Positions 1-8,498 of a DNA stretch of 45,971 nt are shown here, piece by piece (positions within the stretch are counted from its first letter, which is position 1; every line of letters begins with the position of its first letter). Made by a program: the position numbers and the translations under genes. Location: assembly GCA_002471575.1 (NCBI GenBank), contig DKQG01000020.1, forward strand, positions 1 to 45,971, given 5' to 3'. The notes under the pieces were generated by a model. The model was not told where the DNA came from. It worked only from the letters and a program-made list of their open reading frames with translations, and made no database searches. Origin of the DNA: Alphaproteobacteria bacterium UBA7314 (GTDB taxonomy: Bacteria; Pseudomonadota; Alphaproteobacteria; MPNO01; UBA830).

Positions 1-255
1 GGCTTGGCTGATAAGGATGGGAATCTCGATCCCGTGCAAGCGGCGTTTGTAGACAACAGCGCATTCCAATGCGGTTACTGCACGCCGGGGATGGTTGTGC
101 TTGCACGCGCCCTGCTCGATGAAAACCCCGATCCCAGCCGCGATGAAATCCGGCGATGGATGGGGGCCAATATCTGCCGTTGCACCGGTTATGAGATGAT
201 AATAGAGGCCGTTCAGGATGCTGCTGGGCGCCTGCTGGAGGCAGCCGATGAGTGA
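1..255 (+). CDS. [2Fe-2S] small subunit of a molybdenum hydroxylase (C-terminal part)
   Basis: The gene runs in from the left edge, so only its last 84 codons are visible. They hold the second half of the xanthine-dehydrogenase/CoxS-type iron-sulfur subunit: the CGYCTPGM motif near residues 23-30 and ICRCTGY near residues 57-63, which supply the four cysteines of the alpha-helical [2Fe-2S] cluster next to the molybdopterin. The N-terminal plant-type ferredoxin domain lies outside the window. Its stop codon overlaps the start of the following large subunit by 8 bases, so the two are co-translated and very probably form one enzyme. It passes electrons from the molybdenum site towards FAD or another acceptor in the cytoplasm. 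It is the only small subunit in the window, although there are five large subunits. Confidence 0.9.
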   Translation, partial: GLADKDGNLDPVQAAFVDNSAFQCGYCTPGMVVLARALLDENPDPSRDEIRRWMGANICRCTGYEMIIEAVQDAAGRLLEAADE

Positions 256-2539
256 GATTTCCCTCAGATTGCACGTGGTCGGCGCCGATCTGCCGCGAAC
301 CGACGCCGTTCCAAAGGCAACCGGGTCGGCAACCTATGCCGTCGATGTCAGCTTCCCCGGCATGCTCCATGCCAAGGTATTGAGGTCGCCGCACGCCCAC
401 GCCCGGGTCGTATCTATCGACGCGGCCGACGCACGGACCATGCCCGGTGTTCACGCCGTCCTGACGCGTGACGAGCTCGATGGCCTTAGCCCCGTTTACG
501 GCTATTTCATCAAGGACCAGCCGATCGTGGCAATGGATAAGGTCCGGTATATCGGCGATGTGATTGCAGCGGTTGCGGCCGAAACCGAACAGCATGCCGT
601 TGCCGCGCTTGAGACAATTCGGGTAACGTACGAACCTCTTCCCGTCGTCGCCACTGTCGAAGAGGCTATGGCCGATGCGGCGCCAGAACTTTTCGAGGAA
701 GAGCCCATGGGCATCGTGCCCGCCTATGGACAGGGCGCGAGCGGTTACAGGCGTATCGGTCGTAACAACTGTTACCGTTTTTCATACGAGACCGGGGATG
801 CAGCGGCATTCGACGGTTGCGATCAAGTCTTCGAAGACCGGTTCGTCTTCTCGCGGGATCAGCATTTCCATCTTGAACCCTTTGTGTCCGTCGCCCGCTA
901 CGAGGGGGATGTCATCGAGGTCTGGACCAGTTGCCAAAACCCGTTTCCCCTGCGGAAAGAACTAGCGCGGGTTTTTCAGCATCCCGAAAACCTGATCCGT
1001 GTGCAGGTACCTTACATTGGCGCCGGGTACGGAGCGAAGAACAACTGTAAGGCGGAACCTATTGCGATCCTGCTCGCTAAACTGTCCGGTCGGCCAGTCC
1101 GGTTCTGCATGACGACCGAGGAAAATTTTCTCACCCAGTGTCAGCATGCCGCTATACTAGATGTAAAGTCCGGGGTTATGTCGGATGGTACGTTCGTCGC
1201 GCGCTCCGGCAGCATCCTGCTTGACTCCGGCGCCTATTCGGATGCCAGTCCTCTTGTTGCGGAAAAAGCTGGGTACCGGTTGCCGGGACCCTATAAATGG
1301 CGGCACCTCGATATCGACTGTGACTGCATTCTTACCAATACGACACCGGCTGGGCCCTACCGAGGGTTTGGCGGCACTCAGGCGACGTGGGCATCGGAGT
1401 CGCAGATCGATATCATCGCCCGTGCGCTGGGCAGGGACCCTATGGATTTGCGCATGCAGAACCTGAAGGATCTGGGCGAGGAATACGTGCCCGGCGAAAG
1501 CGCATTCGATTCCGATCTGCGCGCCGGTATGAAACTTGTCGCTGACCGTATCGGATACGAAAATCGCCAGTGCGAAAACGGCCGGGGCATGGGGCTTTCC
1601 GTCGGGTTCAAGGATGCCGGCGGTGTGAACAAACCGGCTCAGGCCCGTGTGAGGATCACGACCAACGGCGGCATCTATCTGCAATGTGGGACGGTCGAGA
1701 TTGGACAGGGGGCCCATACAGCATTGTCCCAGATCGTCGCGGAATTGCTAAATTCACCGCTGGACCGGGTGAGTTACCCCGCGCTCAATACCGACTATAC
1801 GCCCTTCGACCAGGGGACAAACGCCAGCTCGGCGGTCATCGTCATGGCACAGGCGGTCCAGCAGGCGGCGCTGGAGGCGAAAGCGAAGGTGATGGATTTT
1901 GCCGCTGATCAGCTCGATTGTTCGGTTGATGAAATAGAGCTCGATGACTGGGCGATCCGCAAAGGCAATGAATCCCATCCGTTGCCGCTGATGATCATGC
2001 GATATTATGGCGGCACCGGTTACGAATTCACCGGCGAAGGATTTTTTAAACCCGAGATGGATCATTCGGCACCCCTGGAAACCCAGTGTGTATCATGGGA
2101 ATTCGGCTGGGGCGCCGCGGAGGTGGAGGTGGATACCGATACCGGCCTAATCTACCTGAAGCAGCTGGTCGTTTCGGGTGACGCGGGACGTGCGATCAAT
2201 CCAAAAATCTGCCGCGGGCAAGACGAAGGATCGGCCGTCATGGGACTGACCGGCGCACTATTTCCCTGCATGGTCTATGACGGGGCTACGCTAATGAACG
2301 GCAACGGGCTTGATTACAAGGTGCCGGTGGCAACGGATTTGAATGACGGGTTCATCTCTATCCTGCAGGAACAGGGGTATGGCCCAGGGCCTTACGGGGC
2401 CAAGAGCATCGGCGAAGGATGCATGCTGCCTGTCGCCTCGGCGATCGCAAATGCAGTCGAAGACGCGATCGGGGTTCGTATAAGGGAATTGCCCCTGACC
2501 CCGGAAAGGGTACTGGCCGCGATCGACGCTGCCAAATAA
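248..2539 (+). CDS. Xanthine dehydrogenase-family molybdopterin large subunit (Mo-1)
   Basis: A 763-residue catalytic subunit of the xanthine oxidase/CoxL/hydroxybenzoyl-CoA reductase family. It has the aldehyde-oxidase a/b hammerhead domain in the first ~130 residues, then the two molybdopterin-binding domains. Visible motifs are GAGYGAKN (a variant of GGGFGxK), PYRGFG at 370-375, a GQGAHT cofactor loop and GAKSIGEG near the end with the presumed catalytic Glu723. I chose ATG 248 over an in-frame ATG at 218 because GGAG sits 7 bases upstream and it overlaps the small-subunit stop. The substrate cannot be read from the sequence; family members hydroxylate N-heterocycles, aldehydes or CO, or reduce hydroxybenzoyl-CoA. 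It is the only large subunit here with a cognate iron-sulfur subunit, and no FAD subunit follows. Confidence 0.93.
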   Translation: MSEISLRLHVVGADLPRTDAVPKATGSATYAVDVSFPGMLHAKVLRSPHAHARVVSIDAADARTMPGVHAVLTRDELDGLSPVYGYFIKDQPIVAMDKVRYIGDVIAAVAAETEQHAVAALETIRVTYEPLPVVATVEEAMADAAPELFEEEPMGIVPAYGQGASGYRRIGRNNCYRFSYETGDAAAFDGCDQVFEDRFVFSRDQHFHLEPFVSVARYEGDVIEVWTSCQNPFPLRKELARVFQHPENLIRVQVPYIGAGYGAKNNCKAEPIAILLAKLSGRPVRFCMTTEENFLTQCQHAAILDVKSGVMSDGTFVARSGSILLDSGAYSDASPLVAEKAGYRLPGPYKWRHLDIDCDCILTNTTPAGPYRGFGGTQATWASESQIDIIARALGRDPMDLRMQNLKDLGEEYVPGESAFDSDLRAGMKLVADRIGYENRQCENGRGMGLSVGFKDAGGVNKPAQARVRITTNGGIYLQCGTVEIGQGAHTALSQIVAELLNSPLDRVSYPALNTDYTPFDQGTNASSAVIVMAQAVQQAALEAKAKVMDFAADQLDCSVDEIELDDWAIRKGNESHPLPLMIMRYYGGTGYEFTGEGFFKPEMDHSAPLETQCVSWEFGWGAAEVEVDTDTGLIYLKQLVVSGDAGRAINPKICRGQDEGSAVMGLTGALFPCMVYDGATLMNGNGLDYKVPVATDLNDGFISILQEQGYGPGPYGAKSIGEGCMLPVASAIANAVEDAIGVRIRELPLTPERVLAAIDAAK

Positions 2540-2562
2540 CCTCAACCTGAAATGCAGACATG

Positions 2563-2590
2563 AAAAAGGCGGGCCATAGCCCGCCTTTTT
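2563..2590. terminator. Bidirectional intrinsic terminator
   Basis: A perfect 12-bp inverted repeat with a CATA loop: A5 then GGCGGGC at 2563-2574, GCCCGCC then T5 at 2579-2590. It has a T-run on both strands and lies between the convergent Mo-1 and TRAP permease genes, so it should stop transcription from both sides. Confidence 0.85.
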
Positions 2591-2607
2591 CGGTTGTTTC
2601 GGACGTG

Positions 2608-4605
2608 TTATTCGCCGCCACCGCCGGCTGTGGGCTGGGTAGCCTTTCCGCGGCGGTTACTGATGTAGTCCTTGCTGAGCAGGAGGATGCCGAGGACAAG
2701 GCCAATGCCGTTGATGACCAGGCCATACGGCAGTGCATCCGCTGGCAACAGGAGTAATATACCCGCAACGAAGAAAAGGAGCCGGGTCAGCGCCGAAAGC
2801 GGACCGAACATGAATCCGATGACACCGCAAGATGCAATCCAGACACCCATAAAGGCAGTGACGGCCGCCATCAGGATATCGGATGAGTTTCCTTGCCAAA
2901 GCAGCGATGGCGACAGGACGAACACGAACGGAATGACATATGCTATCCAACCGAGCCGTACGGCTGTCACGCCGGTTTCCATCGGCTTTGCCCCTGATAA
3001 CGATGCCGCCGCGAATGCCGCTATCGCAACCGGTGGCGTGATCATCGACATCAAGCCGAAGTAGAGTACGAACATGTGCGCCGCGATAGGGTGAACACCG
3101 AGTTTGATCAACGATGGCGCTATCATGGTCGCCAGTAGCAAGTAGATTGCCGATGTCGGCATGCCCATGCCCAGCAGTATCGAGACCAGCGCCGTCAGGA
3201 TAAGGAGCAGGAACAGGCTGTCTTCGCCGACCGCGGCCAGAATCAGTGTCAGCGCCTGGCCCAGACCGGTTCGGTCAAGAATGGCGATGATAATGCCCGC
3301 CATGGCGCCGATGACAATAATTTCAGCGGACGCCCGCCCGCCGCCGGAGATCGACTCCCAGATTTGCTTCGGCGTAATCCGGTGTCCCTTGTATCCAAAT
3401 ACTATGCTCACAATTGCTACGCTTATGGCCGCCCAGAATGCCGATTCCTGTGGCGGCAGGTTCAGCGAGAACAGTGTGTAGATCAGCGCCACATACGGCA
3501 AGACGAAGAACCAGCCCTCTTTTAGCACCCGCACCAGCGGTGGAATACGGTCCTTTGGAAGCGGTGCTATACCGTTCTTCGCGGCTTCCAGGTCAGCCTG
3601 GACGAACACCGCGAGGTAATAGAGCGCCGACGGAATTAGTGCCGCCAGAATGATTTCTGTGTATTCGAGTTCGAGTAATTCCGCCATCAGGAAGGCGGCA
3701 GCTCCCATGATTGGCGGCATGATCTGGCCGCCCGTCGAGGCAACAGATTCGATCGCTCCCGCGGTCTTTGCGTCATACCCTGCCTGACGCATAAGCGGGA
3801 TGGTGATGACACCGGTCGAAGCCACATTAGATACCGCAGAGCCGGAAATAGAGCCGAACAATCCTGAGGCGACAACGGCGATCTTTGCGGAACCACCCCT
3901 GGAACGGCCCATAATGGCTGCGGCGAGATCGGTAAACCATTCCGATGCGCCCGTATGTAAGAGCAACTGACCCATCCAGATGAAAAGGACCACGGTGAGG
4001 ACGATAATTTTTGTCGGCAGGCCCAGGATCGCGACGTTGGTTACGCCCAGCTCCGCGATTGCGCGCACGAATTTCTGTTCCTTACCTTCCAGCATGCCCG
4101 GCATCAGATGGCCGACGAAGACATACGCCACGAAAACGGTGAATACGACCGTCAGGCTCCAGCCCGTTGTCCGGCGCAATGCCTCCCAGACCATCGGGAT
4201 CAAAATAATGCCGATATTGAACATCGTCGGTCGCATAGCGAACGGATTTAACTCGATGTCGCCGTACATGTAGACGAGGTAGAGGCATGTTCCGAGACCC
4301 AAAATCGCCAGAAGCGCATCGTACCAGGGCAGGTTCATGCGTTCCCGTCCGCCGTTGAAAGGATACCGGATGAAGATGATCGCCAGCGTCAGGCCGAGAC
4401 AGGTCGCCATGGCCTGTTCGTCGAACCACTGCGCCCCCAGTCTCAACGGCAATTCTACTGCCCAGGCCAGAACGATTAATGTGATCAGCGATCCGAGCCC
4501 TAGTGTCAGCTTTGCGACAAGGGGGGACTCCTTGCGCTCGGCGAGGAGCTTAGCGCCTTTCTCGTTAATGTTTGTATCTTCGCTCGCAGACATATTGTCG
4601 GCCAC
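2608..4605 (-). CDS. TRAP transporter fused permease (DctQM fusion, TAXI type)
   Basis: A 665-residue polytopic inner-membrane protein. Its N-terminal part matches the small DctQ-like membrane unit and the rest the large DctM-like unit, the fused 4TM/12TM arrangement that works with TAXI-type binding proteins. Hydrophobic segments run almost end to end, and glycine/serine-rich stretches such as GSISGSAVSNVASTG are typical of the TRAP large subunit. GTG 4605 is supported by GGAGG 7 bases upstream. The TAXI binding protein gene lies just upstream on the same strand, 209 bases away with a terminator between, so the two form one transporter with uneven expression. Substrates of TAXI systems are mostly organic acids or amino acids; the one here is unknown. 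Confidence 0.93.
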   Translation of the reverse strand: MADNMSASEDTNINEKGAKLLAERKESPLVAKLTLGLGSLITLIVLAWAVELPLRLGAQWFDEQAMATCLGLTLAIIFIRYPFNGGRERMNLPWYDALLAILGLGTCLYLVYMYGDIELNPFAMRPTMFNIGIILIPMVWEALRRTTGWSLTVVFTVFVAYVFVGHLMPGMLEGKEQKFVRAIAELGVTNVAILGLPTKIIVLTVVLFIWMGQLLLHTGASEWFTDLAAAIMGRSRGGSAKIAVVASGLFGSISGSAVSNVASTGVITIPLMRQAGYDAKTAGAIESVASTGGQIMPPIMGAAAFLMAELLELEYTEIILAALIPSALYYLAVFVQADLEAAKNGIAPLPKDRIPPLVRVLKEGWFFVLPYVALIYTLFSLNLPPQESAFWAAISVAIVSIVFGYKGHRITPKQIWESISGGGRASAEIIVIGAMAGIIIAILDRTGLGQALTLILAAVGEDSLFLLLILTALVSILLGMGMPTSAIYLLLATMIAPSLIKLGVHPIAAHMFVLYFGLMSMITPPVAIAAFAAASLSGAKPMETGVTAVRLGWIAYVIPFVFVLSPSLLWQGNSSDILMAAVTAFMGVWIASCGVIGFMFGPLSALTRLLFFVAGILLLLPADALPYGLVINGIGLVLGILLLSKDYISNRRGKATQPTAGGGGE

Positions 4606-4725
4606 GGTCGGACCTCCGCTCAGTTTCCCTGTGTGATCGCAGGTTTTCCCCGCTTATCTGCACATTATTGATGAAAGATCGACGGCTTGTCTAAGTGTTT
4701 ATGTACTCGAAACCCATCGAAATTC

Positions 4726-4759
4726 AAAAAAAACACCCGCGTCCCGTAGAGGACGCGGG
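4726..4759 (-). terminator. Intrinsic terminator/attenuator after the TAXI binding protein
   Basis: A 9-bp perfect stem (CCCGCGTCC 4736-4744 with GGACGCGGG 4751-4759) has a 6-base loop. On the minus strand it is followed by eight T (4733-4726). It lies 55 bases after the binding-protein stop and before the permease gene. Partial read-through would give more binding protein than permease, a common arrangement for periplasmic binding-protein systems. Confidence 0.8.
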
Positions 4760-4814
4760 CGGGATTTTTCAAGATGTCGGCTTCACGCGATCAGCGACCG
4801 CCGAAGCCGAGAAC

Positions 4815-5771
4815 TTACATTAGGCCTGCTTCCTTATAGTACTTCACGGCACCCGGGTGATATGGGTGACCCTGGTCTTTTACCAGGCGCTTATTGGAAC
4901 TGAAGGAACGCCACAAAGGACCACCCTCCTTGAGCTGTTTTTCCTGTGTATGCATGACTTTAGCTACCTTATAGGCCATGTCATTTGAAATGCCCTTATG
5001 GGTCCAAAGCAGGAAGTCGTATGTCACGAAGTTGGTGGGCTCAACAACTGCCGTTAGTCCTTTTCGCGGATTTACCACCGACCACTCCGACTTTGGGAAC
5101 CATTTGTGCATTCTCTTCAGAGCCGCTTCATCCCTCGGGAAGCTGATGTGACGAACCCCTCCGTCGATCTTTGCGTTCATTTGTTTCACAAAGCCTGACC
5201 CGGCCGCAGCAATCGCGAAGTCGATCTTCCCGGCCATAAATGCGCGCCAGTGCTGGACTAGCCCGACCTGTGGTACGGGTTTGATGTCGGCTGGCGTCAG
5301 ATTGGCCGTCGCCAAAGCGCCATTGTGTATGTTCACAAAAAGCGGCGCACCTTTGAAGCCAACCGCCATACGTTTGCCTTTTAGGTCAGCAACTTTGGTT
5401 ATGCCAGATTTTAGACTTACAACCGGGCTGACCGTAAATTTCATGATGGTTGCGATCAACCTCAAGTTTTCGTGTTTGGTTCCCTTCGACAACCCCGTGC
5501 CATTGCGAGCCATATCGTACTGGGGAATATTAGAGATACCGAACTCAAGTTCGCCTGCGTTCACAACCGGGATATACTGTTGCGTTCCACCCATAGTCTG
5601 TTTGCGCATCTGAAGGCCTGGAGCATGCTCTGAAACGGCCTTTGAGATCGTTGCGGTGATCTGCGATACCGCGCCCGCCTTGGTGGAACCGATACCAACT
5701 GTCTGAGCTGAGGCGCTGGCTGCGAATGCAATTCCGGCGACACTGCTAAGTGCTAATTTTACGTAGTTCAT
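4815..5771 (-). CDS. TAXI family TRAP transporter solute-binding protein
   Basis: A 318-residue periplasmic binding protein. It has a signal peptide with a hydrophobic core and a likely cut after ASA (about residue 22). The mature N-terminus (VGIGSTKAGAVSQI) and a TMGGTQQYIPVVNAGELEFG stretch are typical of the TAXI family (TRAP-associated extracytoplasmic immunogenic). The start has GGGAGG about 7 bases upstream. It would capture a small acidic solute and deliver it to the fused permease downstream. Its third-position GC looks lower than in neighbouring enzymes, as expected for a highly expressed protein. It begins a divergent pair with Mo-2, sharing a ~220-bp intergenic region. Confidence 0.93.
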   Translation of the reverse strand: MNYVKLALSSVAGIAFAASASAQTVGIGSTKAGAVSQITATISKAVSEHAPGLQMRKQTMGGTQQYIPVVNAGELEFGISNIPQYDMARNGTGLSKGTKHENLRLIATIMKFTVSPVVSLKSGITKVADLKGKRMAVGFKGAPLFVNIHNGALATANLTPADIKPVPQVGLVQHWRAFMAGKIDFAIAAAGSGFVKQMNAKIDGGVRHISFPRDEAALKRMHKWFPKSEWSVVNPRKGLTAVVEPTNFVTYDFLLWTHKGISNDMAYKVAKVMHTQEKQLKEGGPLWRSFSSNKRLVKDQGHPYHPGAVKYYKEAGLM

Positions 5772-5911
5772 GGAAAAACCTCCCTGTAAAAGGTCTGTTA
5801 AATCGATAGTTCGATGAAGAGGTAATTAGCATAGCCGGTTGTTTGTGTCGATTCATTGCAAGTTTGGAGTTAATGGCGAAATCTTCCAAAGAAACTGTCA
5901 TTTTCCCTTGC

Positions 5912-5941
5912 TTGACACTTGTCTCGATCTCTTCCGATAGT
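5912..5941 (+). promoter_or_regulatory. Candidate sigma-70 promoter for Mo-2
   Basis: A perfect TTGACA (5912-5917) is followed after 18 bases by GATAGT (5936-5941, four of six matches to TATAAT). This predicts a start near 5948 and a ~45-base leader to the ATG at 5993. An AAGGA at 5976-5980 could serve as the ribosome binding site but is 12 bases from the start, longer than ideal. Confidence 0.5.
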
Positions 5942-5992
5942 GAGGTTCCACCCAACGTCCCCTCGGGGCCTCTTTAAGGAAACAGACGCAAC

Positions 5993-8335
5993 ATGACCTC
6001 TGAACACGAAGGCCTTATCGGCAAACGGATCAGCCGGCCCAACGCCCGGCGCCTCGTCGTGGGGCGGGGACGCTATTCCGACGATCTGCAACTGCCTCGA
6101 ATGGTGCATGCGGCCTTTCTGCGTTCGCCCCATCCGCACGCGAAAATTGTGTCAATCGACACGTCCCGGGCCAAGGCGCTTGATGGCGTCGTTCATGTGA
6201 TGACCGGCCGGGAACTCTCCCGGATCTGCACCCCCTGGCAGGGTGGTGCTGCGCATATCCCGTCTCTGAGGGTGCATGACCAGCACCCGATGGCGGTCGA
6301 TACCGCACGCTGGCAAGGCGAACCCGTGGCCGTGGCCGTGGCGACCAGCCGGGCCGTTGCTGAAGACGCGGCGGAGATCATCGATATCGAATGGGAACCC
6401 GTGGCCGCCGTCTCGGCGGGGCGGGATTCGCTGTCCGGTGTGCATTCACCGGTTCACCCCGAGGACGCCGATAATCTGGCATTCGAAGCGCGGACCGGCG
6501 ACGGGGATACATCGGCACCCGCCGCCATCAAAGTGTCCGCGGAATTCCGGTTCGGGCGGCATACGGGCGTCCCGCTGGAAACGCGCGCCGCCATAGCCGA
6601 CTGGAATCCCGGGGACGAAACCCTGACCGTCTACGCGTCGCATCAGACGCCCTGGCAGCAGCAAGACGTCTACAGCCGGCATCTGGGCATCGACGAACAC
6701 CGGGTCAGGGTCCTGTGTCCGGACGTCGGCGGCGGTTTCGGGATCAAGCTGCACGTCTACGGCGACGAGGTCACCGTCGCGGCGCTTAGCCGGTTGCTCG
6801 GGCGGCCGGTGAAATTTATCGCCGACCGTCTCGAATCCTTCGTCAGCGACATGCATTCCCGCGATCACTTGGTGACGGCGTCTGCTAGGGCAGATGATGG
6901 CGTGCTGCGATCGATCGAAGTCGACGCGATAGGCGGTATTGGTCCGTACTCGGCTTACCGGCGGGTGTCGATCGGCGAAGGCATGATGAACATGAACCTT
7001 ACTGGCGCTCCATATGCAATGCGCGCCTATGCCGGGCGTTTCCGGGCCGCTTTCCAGAACCGTCCGACGGTGGCGATGTACCGTGCCGTCGGCCAGCCGA
7101 TCGCCACGGCGGTGACGGAGCAGCTTGTCGATCTGGCGGCTGCGGAAGCGGGCACGGACCCGGCTGAATTCCGGCGCAACAGCTACCTCCGCGCCGAGGA
7201 TTTTCCTACCCAGACCCTATCCGGTGTGCCGCTGCCGAGACTGTCGCTCACTGAATGCCTCGACCGGCTTCTGGAGATGATGGATTACGATGTCCTGCGC
7301 GCAGAACAGTCGGCGCTTCGCGGTCGGAATGTCTGGCGCGGGATCGGGCTGGCGACTTTCGTCGAACTGACCGCCGTCGGAGGCGGATATTACGGCCCTG
7401 CGCAGGCCCGCGTATCGACCCAGGATGGCGCGACCGTCAAACTGGAACCATCGGGTAAGGTGCAGATCGTCAGTAGTGCCACCGACCAGGGGCAGGGGAC
7501 ATCCACGGGTATCGCCCAGATCGTCGGCGACCGTCTGGGCCTTACGATGGACGATATTTCCATAACCTTTTCGGGGGATACAGCGGTTACACCCTATGGC
7601 GGCGGTGCCTGGGCATCGCGCGGGCTGACGATCGGCGGCGAGGCGGCGTGGCTTGCGGCCGACGCACTGGCGGAAAGTCTGTGTACGCTTGCGGGCGCGA
7701 TCCTGCAGACGGATCCGGCGAAACTGGAAGTGTCGGCCGGTGGGATTTGCGAGCGGGAAACCGGTGACCGGCGGATGCGCCTCGCAGAGGTCGCGGAGGC
7801 GGGACATTTTCGCCACGATCTTTTGCCGCCCGGCACGCAGCCCGAACTTGCCGCCACGCGGCATTACGCACCCTCTGCGCCGTTCTGCATCGCTAATGGT
7901 ATTCAGGGTGCGCTCGTCGACGTCGATCTGGATACCGGCATTGTCAGGCCGATCCAACACTGGGTCGTGGAAGATTGCGGCCGGGTGATCAACCCGCTGC
8001 TGGTCGACGAGCAGATCCGCGGCGGCGTGGTCCAGGGGATCGGCGGGGCGCTCTTCGAACATTGTATCTACGATGACGATGCAAACTTGCTGAATGGTAC
8101 GCTGGCGGATTATTTGGTGCCGATGGCGGCAGAGATGCCGGATATTTACGTTGGGCATGTCGAAACCCCGATGGAAGGAACACAGCTGGGTACAAAGGGT
8201 GCCGGAGAAGCCGGCACTGTAGGCGCACCTGCCGCCATCCTGTGCGCTGTGAACGACGCGATCCGGCCGCACGGTGCCCTCGTCACGGAAATGCCCATCA
8301 CGCCGGAAATCGTGTTGTCGGCACTGGGCCTATGA
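5993..8335 (+). CDS. Xanthine dehydrogenase-family molybdopterin large subunit (Mo-2)
   Basis: A 780-residue large subunit with the full family signature: an N-terminal hammerhead domain starting with GRGRYSDD, GGGFGIK for molybdopterin contact, YRAVGQP in place of the usual RGAG(Y/E)P, a GQGTST loop and GTKGAGEAG with the presumed catalytic Glu739. It resembles the CoxL-related aerobic dehydrogenases of unknown substrate, but the AYRCSFR active-site loop of true form I CO dehydrogenase is absent. It stands alone, with no small or FAD subunit on either side. It is transcribed away from the TAXI transporter. Directly after its stop lies the tail of a decayed amidohydrolase, so its present 3' neighbourhood arose by rearrangement. 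Confidence 0.92.
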   Translation: MTSEHEGLIGKRISRPNARRLVVGRGRYSDDLQLPRMVHAAFLRSPHPHAKIVSIDTSRAKALDGVVHVMTGRELSRICTPWQGGAAHIPSLRVHDQHPMAVDTARWQGEPVAVAVATSRAVAEDAAEIIDIEWEPVAAVSAGRDSLSGVHSPVHPEDADNLAFEARTGDGDTSAPAAIKVSAEFRFGRHTGVPLETRAAIADWNPGDETLTVYASHQTPWQQQDVYSRHLGIDEHRVRVLCPDVGGGFGIKLHVYGDEVTVAALSRLLGRPVKFIADRLESFVSDMHSRDHLVTASARADDGVLRSIEVDAIGGIGPYSAYRRVSIGEGMMNMNLTGAPYAMRAYAGRFRAAFQNRPTVAMYRAVGQPIATAVTEQLVDLAAAEAGTDPAEFRRNSYLRAEDFPTQTLSGVPLPRLSLTECLDRLLEMMDYDVLRAEQSALRGRNVWRGIGLATFVELTAVGGGYYGPAQARVSTQDGATVKLEPSGKVQIVSSATDQGQGTSTGIAQIVGDRLGLTMDDISITFSGDTAVTPYGGGAWASRGLTIGGEAAWLAADALAESLCTLAGAILQTDPAKLEVSAGGICERETGDRRMRLAEVAEAGHFRHDLLPPGTQPELAATRHYAPSAPFCIANGIQGALVDVDLDTGIVRPIQHWVVEDCGRVINPLLVDEQIRGGVVQGIGGALFEHCIYDDDANLLNGTLADYLVPMAAEMPDIYVGHVETPMEGTQLGTKGAGEAGTVGAPAAILCAVNDAIRPHGALVTEMPITPEIVLSALGL

Positions 8336-8342
8336 TCTGCCG

Positions 8343-8444
8343 ATGTTGATTGCGGATCTGCCCTTCCTCGATGAAAAATCGAAACGAAAGATACTGGTGA
8401 ACAATGCTACCCACCTGTTCGGTCTTGGTCCGCGTGACAATTGA
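8343..8444 (+). pseudogene. Amidohydrolase (PF04909-like) C-terminal remnant
   Basis: Eight bases after the Mo-2 stop, an open frame of 33 residues reads LPFLDEKSKRKIL followed by NNATHLFGL and stops. This closely matches the usual end of metal-dependent amidohydrolase-2 family enzymes, where a 'LSDEDRRKILGGNAARLFGL'-like segment forms the last helix. Nothing upstream in this frame continues the protein, because Mo-2 occupies that DNA in another frame. It is therefore the cut-off tail of a gene whose body was replaced or deleted. The family match rests on this short motif only. Confidence 0.5.
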
Positions 8445-8498
8445 ACAACAGCGTTCTCAAGCTCCCCGATGTGTCGCGGAGCGGCCTGGCATAAGTTC

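Noticed and set aside
7217..8272. A 351-codon minus-strand frame opposite Mo-2
   Set aside because: Antisense to conserved coding sequence, with no ribosome site or family motif.
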